A stretch of 37,210 nt of DNA from an uncultured Acinetobacter sp. (lineage in GTDB: Bacteria > Cyanobacteriota > Vampirovibrionia > Gastranaerophilales > Gastranaerophilaceae): contig CAMZGT010000014.1 in the NCBI GenBank assembly GCA_947306495.1, positions 1 to 37,210 on the forward strand. The letters are read 5' to 3'. Shown in pieces: positions 31,810 to 37,210 of this stretch; within the stretch, counting starts at the first letter, position 1, and the number at the start of each line of letters is the position of its first letter. The translations under genes and the position numbers were made by a program. The notes under the pieces were generated by a model, which saw nothing but the letters and a program-made list of their open reading frames with translations, was not told the DNA's origin and ran no database searches.

Positions 31810-33528
31810 ATGTCAGTAGGACAATTTGTATTTATGTTACACAGTCACCTGCCATATTATAGAAAAGCAGGTATGTGGCCATTCGGAGAAGAAAATCTGT
31901 ATGAATGCATGGCAGAAACATACGTTCCTCTTTTGAATGCGATTTCCGAATTATATGATGAAGGTATCAAAGCAAAATTGACAGTGGGCATTACGCCTAT
32001 TCTTGCAGAACAGTTAAATGATGAACACCTTCAAAATGGTTTTGTCAAATATATTGATTCAAGAATTGAGGCTGTTTCAAAGGATTTAGACAGATATCCT
32101 GATCCTAAAGTTGCACATTCACAACACTTAAAATATTTGGCAAAATATTATTTTGATTTGTGGACAAAGTTGCGAGATGATTTTGTTAATAAATATGAGA
32201 AAAATTTAATTAAACACTTTAAAAAATATCAAGATCTTGGGTGCATTGAGATTACAACATCAGGTGCAACACACGGATTTTCACCTTTACTGGCAACAGA
32301 TTCTAATTTGAATGCTCAATTTAAAGTTGGCCAAGATACAACAAAAAGATTATTCGGTAAGAAAGCTATGGGGGCATGGCTGCCCGAATGTGCGTATCGT
32401 CAGGGATATGAATATGTAGGAAAAGACGGTAAGAAGCATTGGAGACCTGCTATAGAAGTTACTCTTCAAAATAATGATATTCAATATTTCTTTACTGAAT
32501 CGCACGTCATTGAAGGTGGTAACTCAATCGGTAACAGACGTGTAATAGGTGTTTACGGAAATATTGAATACATACCTCTTCCGGAAAGACCTGCTACAGG
32601 TTACGACACATACTCTGCTTATTGGCTTCCTGATGCACAAGTTGCAGTTATGGGACGTAATGACAGAGCAGGCTATCAAGTTTGGTCAGCAGCTGACGGA
32701 TATCCCGGCGACGGATGTTTCAGAGAATTTCATAAAAAAGATGACAAATCAGGAATGCATTATTGGAGAATAACATCTCCTACAACTGATTTAGGCGATA
32801 AAATGTTATATGACCCTGTTCTTGCAATGAATAAGGTTAACGAAAACTCTGACCATTATACTACGTTGATTTATCATTTGCTTAATGATTACAAGATGGC
32901 GAATGGTAAAGAAGGTCTTGTAATGGTTTCATTCGATACAGAATTATTCGGACATTGGTGGTTTGAAGGTGTTGAATTTATTAAACAAGTTATTAAAAAA
33001 TTCAACAATTATATTCCTGATGTTGAAAGAATGACAGCCGGTGAATATGTCACTAAATATCCTCCAAAAGAAGCTATTCAAATACCTGAATCTTCTTGGG
33101 GTCAAGGCGGGCATTTCTATGTATGGATGAATCATTTAACAGAATGGATGTGGCCGATTATTCACTCTTGCGAAAAACGTATGTGTGAAATCGTTGATAG
33201 ATATCCTGAAATTCCTGAAGACAAACTTTTTCATAGAGCATTAAATCAACTTGCAAGGGAGAATTTGTTACTTCAATCCTCAGACTGGCCGTTCTTAATT
33301 ACAACATGGCAAGCTAAAGACTATGCAACAGATAGGTTTAATGAGCATGTTGACAGATTTAGTTTAATAGCTGACATGATTGAAAGCGGCAATATCGATG
33401 ACGGTAAGCTACAAGAAATTGAATCTATTGATAACTGCTTCCCGGTGATTGATTATAGGGTATATCAATCTATAACTGAAGGTGTAATTCCTCAGCAAGA
33501 AAAGAAGCTTGCACCGTTATATCAATAA
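31810..33528 (+). CDS. GH57 1,4-alpha-glucan branching enzyme
   Basis: A 572-residue GH57 enzyme, probably introducing alpha-1,6 branches into glycogen. Motifs: MLHSHLPYYRKAG at the N-terminus (His11, His13), TVGITPILAEQL, ATHGFSPLL, WLPECAY with catalytic Glu193, VWSAADGYPGD and REFH in the family's central part, and VSFDTELFGHWW with catalytic Asp376. The C-terminal helical domain (DUF1957-like) contains QSSDWPFLI. ATG 31810 is chosen because GGAGG lies 5 nt upstream; the in-frame ATG at 31798 overlaps that ribosome binding site. No other glycogen genes are adjacent. Confidence 0.92.
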   Translation: MSVGQFVFMLHSHLPYYRKAGMWPFGEENLYECMAETYVPLLNAISELYDEGIKAKLTVGITPILAEQLNDEHLQNGFVKYIDSRIEAVSKDLDRYPDPKVAHSQHLKYLAKYYFDLWTKLRDDFVNKYEKNLIKHFKKYQDLGCIEITTSGATHGFSPLLATDSNLNAQFKVGQDTTKRLFGKKAMGAWLPECAYRQGYEYVGKDGKKHWRPAIEVTLQNNDIQYFFTESHVIEGGNSIGNRRVIGVYGNIEYIPLPERPATGYDTYSAYWLPDAQVAVMGRNDRAGYQVWSAADGYPGDGCFREFHKKDDKSGMHYWRITSPTTDLGDKMLYDPVLAMNKVNENSDHYTTLIYHLLNDYKMANGKEGLVMVSFDTELFGHWWFEGVEFIKQVIKKFNNYIPDVERMTAGEYVTKYPPKEAIQIPESSWGQGGHFYVWMNHLTEWMWPIIHSCEKRMCEIVDRYPEIPEDKLFHRALNQLARENLLLQSSDWPFLITTWQAKDYATDRFNEHVDRFSLIADMIESGNIDDGKLQEIESIDNCFPVIDYRVYQSITEGVIPQQEKKLAPLYQ

Positions 33529-33549
33529 TTGATTTAAAAATTAATATAG

Positions 33550-33588
33550 ACAGGGTGGGACTCTTCGAGTCTAGCCCTGTTTGCTTTA
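33550..33588 (+). terminator. Intrinsic terminator of the GH57 gene
   Basis: ACAGGG (33550-33555) pairs with CCCTGT (33575-33580), with an inner GACTC-TTC-GAGTC stem. A modest T-rich tail follows. Confidence 0.7.
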
Positions 33589-33600
33589 AAAACAAAAAAA

Positions 33601-33609
33601 TGATAGAAT
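33601..33609 (+). promoter_or_regulatory. Promoter of the prepilin gene
   Basis: TGA-TAGAAT, the same extended -10 as at 2294 and 28101. Here the ATG is 36 nt downstream and has a GAGAGG ribosome binding site, so this mRNA has a normal leader. Confidence 0.6.
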
Positions 33610-33645
33610 AATTTGGTAAATAATAAGTATGAGAGGTTTTATATT

Positions 33646-34368
33646 ATGAAAAAAGGCTTTACTTTAGCAGAAGTACTTGTAACACTTGGTGTAATTGGTA
33701 TAGTTGCAGCTCTTGCAATGCCTGCATTAAACAATTCTTTCCAAAAATCAAAGGTTGGACCTTCATTAAGAAAATTTATATCAACAATGGAAGTCGCGCA
33801 TGAACATATACTAGGAGAAAATGATGCTACAAAATTGAGTAGTATATTTTTAGGTGAAAATAAACAAGAGGCATATTTTGAGGAATTAACAAAATTTGTA
33901 AAGGGTTCTATAGAACGAACCGGCTCCGGTGATATAAAAAAAATGTCTGATTATAAGCTAAAGACATATGAGAAAGAAGATTTTAATGGCCCTTTTACAG
34001 CAGATAATTATAACACATACAGTTTTGCTAATAATGATAGTGTAGCTGTTACAATATTTGGACCAGGCAATAAGGAGTTTGCAAGAGGTTCATACAAAGG
34101 AGAATTTGCAGAATTTATATATGATATAAACGGTTTTAATACTGATCCTAACATACTTGGAAAGGATTTATTTGTTTTTCGTGTAGATGATAATGGCAGT
34201 GTGATCCCATATGGTGGAAAAACTATGGCAAATGCATATGTAAGTATTCTTGGTACTGATCCAGAGTGGGAAAAGACAAATTCTTGTACTGAAAATAAGG
34301 TTGTATTGGGCAGAACTTGTGCAGGCTCAGTTGCAGATAACGGATGGAAGGTTATATATAAATATTAA
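33646..34368 (+). CDS. Type IV pilin/type II secretion pseudopilin-like protein
   Basis: A 240-residue class III prepilin: MKKG-FTLAEVLVTLGVIGIVAALAMPAL, with cleavage after the Gly at position 4, N-methylation of the Phe and the conserved Glu at +5. The C-terminal part ends with a Cys pair (SCTEN...GRTC) and DNGWKVIYKY. Proteins with this N-terminus and C-terminal layout are numerous in gut Melainabacteria. It could be a minor pilin, pseudopilin or competence-type subunit. No assembly ATPase or peptidase is nearby. ATG 33646 starts the prepilin signal; the longer TTG start at 33613 is inside the leader. Confidence 0.9.
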   Translation: MKKGFTLAEVLVTLGVIGIVAALAMPALNNSFQKSKVGPSLRKFISTMEVAHEHILGENDATKLSSIFLGENKQEAYFEELTKFVKGSIERTGSGDIKKMSDYKLKTYEKEDFNGPFTADNYNTYSFANNDSVAVTIFGPGNKEFARGSYKGEFAEFIYDINGFNTDPNILGKDLFVFRVDDNGSVIPYGGKTMANAYVSILGTDPEWEKTNSCTENKVVLGRTCAGSVADNGWKVIYKY

Positions 34369-34380
34369 TCTAAAAAGTAA

Positions 34381-34412
34381 AAAAAACGGTGGGGTTTCCC
34401 CGCCGTTTTTTT
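34381..34412. terminator. Bidirectional terminator between the prepilin gene and secA
   Basis: A6-CGGTGGGG (34381-34394), TTT loop, CCCCGCCG-T8. The A and T flanks give a T-tail on both strands for two convergent genes. Confidence 0.88.
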
Positions 34413-34424
34413 TACTTTGTAGAG

Positions 34425-37067
34425 TTAGCTTTCTATTATTTCAGCACCTTCATCAGATACGAATTGTATTCCGAATTTTGCTCTAAATAGATACCTAACT
34501 GTGTTACTTTGAATTTCATACATCATTTTATTGAACAAATCGTATGCTTCTTTTTTATATTCGATAAGTGGATCTTTTTGTCCGTATGCACGAAGTCCGA
34601 TGCCGTCTTTTAGCATATCAATGTTATGCAAATGGTCTATCCATTGGTTATCAACTACTCTTAATAATATGTCACGTTCAAGAGAACGCATTATGTTATC
34701 CTGTGTAAATAATTCTTGCGGAGTATAATTAGGGTCATATTGAGCTGATATGGAATTATAAAAACCTATAATTTGTTCTTCGTGGTCTTTGTATGCTTTT
34801 TGGGCAGCCTCTTTAACTGAGTCGTAAATTCTATTAAATCTCAGTCCTTTAATATCGTTAACTGTAATATAAGATAATTGCGGAATTGTTGAATGAAGTT
34901 CCTTAATAAGAGTTTCTATGTCTTCTTGAATATATTCTTCCGGATTCATTTCCGGAGCTATGTAGCTTTTTAAAAGCCTGTCAATTTCTCTGTCTATCAT
35001 ATATTCAATGTCGCTTCTAAGGTCCTTGCCTTCCAGAACTTTACGACGTTGAGCGTAGAATTTTTCTCTTTGAACATTCATAACATCATCATATTGAAGC
35101 ACATTTTTACGAATATCAAAATGATATGTTTCAACTTTCTTTTGAGCGGACTGAATTTGACGTGTGATAAGCGAAGATTCTATGGCCATCGTTTCGTCGA
35201 CGTTGAGCATATTCATCAAGCCGGTAATTTTATCTCCGCCAAATATACGCATCAAATTATCTTCTAATGATAAGAAAAATCTTGTAGAACCTGGATCTCC
35301 TTGACGAGCAGCACGACCGCGAAGTTGGTTATCGATTCTTCTTGATTCGTGTCTTTCGGTCCCTATTACGTGCAAACCACCTAAGTCAACAACTTGAGCG
35401 TGTTCTTTTTCTGTTATTGCTCGAGCATCTTCCAAAGCTTTATTTTTTAACTCTTCATAGTTAGCAGACTTTTCATTTACCCTTTTATTATCAAGAGCTT
35501 CTTTTGCTAAAAACTCTGCATTACCGCCTAACAAGATATCCGTACCGCGGCCTGCCATGTTTGTTGCGATTGTTACAGCACCTACTCTGCCTGCTTGAGC
35601 AATTATATAAGCTTCTCTTTCGTGTTGTTTTGCATTTAGTACATTATGCTTAATCCCCTTTTTCTTAAGTAATGAAGAGATATATTCGGATTTTTCAATG
35701 CTTATAGTACCTACCAGAACCGGTCTGCCAAGTTTATTTTGTTCAATTATATCTTCAACTACTGCGTTATATTTAGCACGTTCTGTTTTATATATAACAT
35801 CAGGATAGTTTATTCTGATATCAGGCTTGTTTGTGGGTATTGCAGTAACTTCAAGGTTGTATATCTTTCCGAATTCTGCTTCTTCTGTCATTGCAGTACC
35901 TGTCATTCCTGAGAGCTTCGGGTATAATCTGAATAAATTTTGAAAAGTTATGCTGGCTAAAGTCTGAGTTTCATCTTGAATTTCAACTCCTTCTTTTGCT
36001 TCTATAGCTTGATGAAGTCCGTCTGACCAACGGCGTCCGGGCATTAAACGACCGGTAAATTCATCAACAATCATTATTTCTCCGTCCTTGATAACGTAAT
36101 CAGTGTCTTTAATGAAAAGTTCTTTTGCTTTAAGTGCATTTAATAAATCGTGTGCGTATTGGTTGTTGATATCGAATAAATCTTTACATCCTATAATTTC
36201 TTGAGCTTTATCAATACCTTCTTCCGTAAAGATAACGTTTTTATTTTTTTCGTCTACTTCATAGTCAACATTTTTTTCTAATTGAGGTGCTACTTTTGCC
36301 ATAAGTGTGTATGTATCTGCGGATTTTTCTACACGACCGCTAATGATAAGAGGTGTACGTGCTTCATCTATTAAAATGCTGTCAACTTCGTCTATGATAG
36401 CGTAGTTAAAAGGTCTTTGGACAAGCATTTCTTTTGACGCAGCCATGTTGTCTCTCAAGTAGTCGAATCCGAATTCGTTATTTGTACCATACGTAATATC
36501 ACAAGCATAAGCTGCACGTTTTCGATTGAATTCTTCCGAATCGTGTTGATTAGAGAGAATAACGCCGACAGACAAGCCTAAGAATTTGTAAATTTTTCCC
36601 ATCCATTCACTGTCACGTTTTGCGAGGTAATCGTTTACGGTAACAACGTGAACCCCTTTTCCAGTTAATGCATTCAAGTATGCGGCAAGGGTTGCAACAA
36701 GTGTCTTTCCTTCCCCGGTTCTCATCTCTGCGATATGTCCGTTGTGTAAGAAATACCCGCCTATTAACTGAACATCAAAGTGTCGCATGTTTAATACACG
36801 CTTGCCGGCTTCTCTCACTGTTGCGAATGCTTCAGGAAGCAGTTTATCTAAAGTTTCTTTTTCCAAAATTCTGTCAGCTTTTTCGTTGTCAGATTTCGGT
36901 CGATTTGCAAGAATTTCCTTAAATTCACGTGTTTTAGCCCTCAGTTCTTCATCTGAAAGTTTTTCGAATTCAGGTTCAAGTGCATTTATATGGTCAATGA
37001 TTCCTAAAATTTTTTTGACTTTTTTTTCGTTGGGATCACCCATAAGCTTTAGTAAAAAATTTATCAT
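34425..37067 (-). CDS. secA: Preprotein translocase ATPase SecA
   Basis: Motor ATPase of the Sec translocon. The 880 residues include Walker A RTGEGKT (116-122), the [19 protein letters not shown] motif II region, [46 protein letters not shown], and [49 protein letters not shown]. The helical scaffold is complete. The C-terminus ends in IIES and lacks the Cys-rich Zn/SecB-binding tail (CxCxSGxxxxxCCG). A GGAGAGG ribosome binding site and an extended -10 (TGC-TATAAT, 37096-37104) precede it. Confidence 0.97.
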   Translation of the reverse strand: MINFLLKLMGDPNEKKVKKILGIIDHINALEPEFEKLSDEELRAKTREFKEILANRPKSDNEKADRILEKETLDKLLPEAFATVREAGKRVLNMRHFDVQLIGGYFLHNGHIAEMRTGEGKTLVATLAAYLNALTGKGVHVVTVNDYLAKRDSEWMGKIYKFLGLSVGVILSNQHDSEEFNRKRAAYACDITYGTNNEFGFDYLRDNMAASKEMLVQRPFNYAIIDEVDSILIDEARTPLIISGRVEKSADTYTLMAKVAPQLEKNVDYEVDEKNKNVIFTEEGIDKAQEIIGCKDLFDINNQYAHDLLNALKAKELFIKDTDYVIKDGEIMIVDEFTGRLMPGRRWSDGLHQAIEAKEGVEIQDETQTLASITFQNLFRLYPKLSGMTGTAMTEEAEFGKIYNLEVTAIPTNKPDIRINYPDVIYKTERAKYNAVVEDIIEQNKLGRPVLVGTISIEKSEYISSLLKKKGIKHNVLNAKQHEREAYIIAQAGRVGAVTIATNMAGRGTDILLGGNAEFLAKEALDNKRVNEKSANYEELKNKALEDARAITEKEHAQVVDLGGLHVIGTERHESRRIDNQLRGRAARQGDPGSTRFFLSLEDNLMRIFGGDKITGLMNMLNVDETMAIESSLITRQIQSAQKKVETYHFDIRKNVLQYDDVMNVQREKFYAQRRKVLEGKDLRSDIEYMIDREIDRLLKSYIAPEMNPEEYIQEDIETLIKELHSTIPQLSYITVNDIKGLRFNRIYDSVKEAAQKAYKDHEEQIIGFYNSISAQYDPNYTPQELFTQDNIMRSLERDILLRVVDNQWIDHLHNIDMLKDGIGLRAYGQKDPLIEYKKEAYDLFNKMMYEIQSNTVRYLFRAKFGIQFVSDEGAEIIES

Positions 37068-37095
37068 AATAAATTAATCCTCTCCAATTACAACA

Positions 37096-37104
37096 ATTAT
37101 AGCA
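37096..37104 (-). promoter_or_regulatory. Promoter of secA
   Basis: TGC-TATAAT on the minus strand, about 20 nt of leader and a GGAGAGG ribosome binding site before ATG 37067. Confidence 0.7.
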
Positions 37105-37135
37105 TAAACAAATGCAGAATGATTATTAATCAAAT

Positions 37136-37144
37136 TGGTATAAT
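37136..37144 (+). promoter_or_regulatory. Divergent promoter at the window edge
   Basis: TGG-TATAAT on the plus strand points out of the window. The remaining 66 nt contain no start codon with a ribosome binding site; the gene it serves is not included. Confidence 0.5.
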
Positions 37145-37210
37145 AAATAAGATTGTTTGTAAACATTTGTAACAAAATTGATTGATATATGTTATAAAAA
37201 ATTACTTTGG

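Noticed and set aside
1-37210. tRNA, rRNA, CRISPR array, prophage or transposase genes
   Set aside because: No cloverleaf with a T-loop, no regularly spaced repeats and no integrase or transposase motifs were seen on either strand.

Overview
This AT-rich window looks like chromosomal DNA of a gut-type non-photosynthetic cyanobacterium (Melainabacteria/Vampirovibrionia, probably Gastranaerophilales). The inference rests on four things: a homologue of the cyanobacterial Fe-S protein LdpA, a prepilin of the MKKGFTLAEVLVTLG type that is abundant in that group, Gram-negative envelope genes (MurJ, an OstA/LptD-like protein, an EnvC-like M23 peptidase), and a large-type SRP RNA. No tRNA, rRNA, CRISPR array, transposase or prophage gene was found.

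Layout. Positions 57-7734 are a plus-strand housekeeping run: YkgJ-like cysteine-cluster protein, rlmN, dtd, rsmH, an FtsL-like gene, the ldpA homologue, miaB, alr and a TonB-C-like protein. Positions 7939-12040 hold lineage-specific genes (a beta-strand-rich protein, an exported protein with a metallothionein-like Cys tail, a ribbon-helix-helix regulator) around fba and a degenerate PurD-like ATP-grasp protein. Positions 12281-15831 carry an acyltransferase-3, an MFS transporter, a HIT protein and speE, closed by a perfect bidirectional terminator. Positions 15879-24588 are a minus-strand envelope block, read cysS, spoIID-like, murJ, a 37-codon membrane peptide, envC-like, ostA/lptD-like, class II aldolase. 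Positions 24725-30618 hold a membrane protein, a PMT-like glycosyltransferase, two lineage-specific small proteins, a Cof-type HAD phosphatase, the SRP RNA and an LD-carboxypeptidase. Positions 30785-37067 hold a radical SAM protein, a GH57 branching enzyme, a prepilin and secA.

The most unusual signal is regulatory. A bipartite element, GCAATTTTT, exactly 12 nt, then ACTTTATAT, occurs four times (7874, 11774, 27323, 30320). Each copy lies 33-52 nt before the start of a lineage-specific gene and never before a housekeeping gene. This suggests a dedicated promoter class or operator; one of the four genes encodes a ribbon-helix-helix DNA-binding protein. Separately, several genes (rsmH, PurD-like, HAD, LD-carboxypeptidase, probably the first gene) have an extended -10 (TGn-TANAAT) exactly 6 or 7 nt before ATG and no Shine-Dalgarno sequence, as expected for leaderless mRNAs.

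Other structures are a MITE-like element with 21-bp terminal inverted repeats and a nested 22-bp palindrome (30088-30266), a second intergenic palindrome before miaB, and a terminator fused to the next gene's promoter (10423-10482). All functional statements come from reading motifs; no database search was run.
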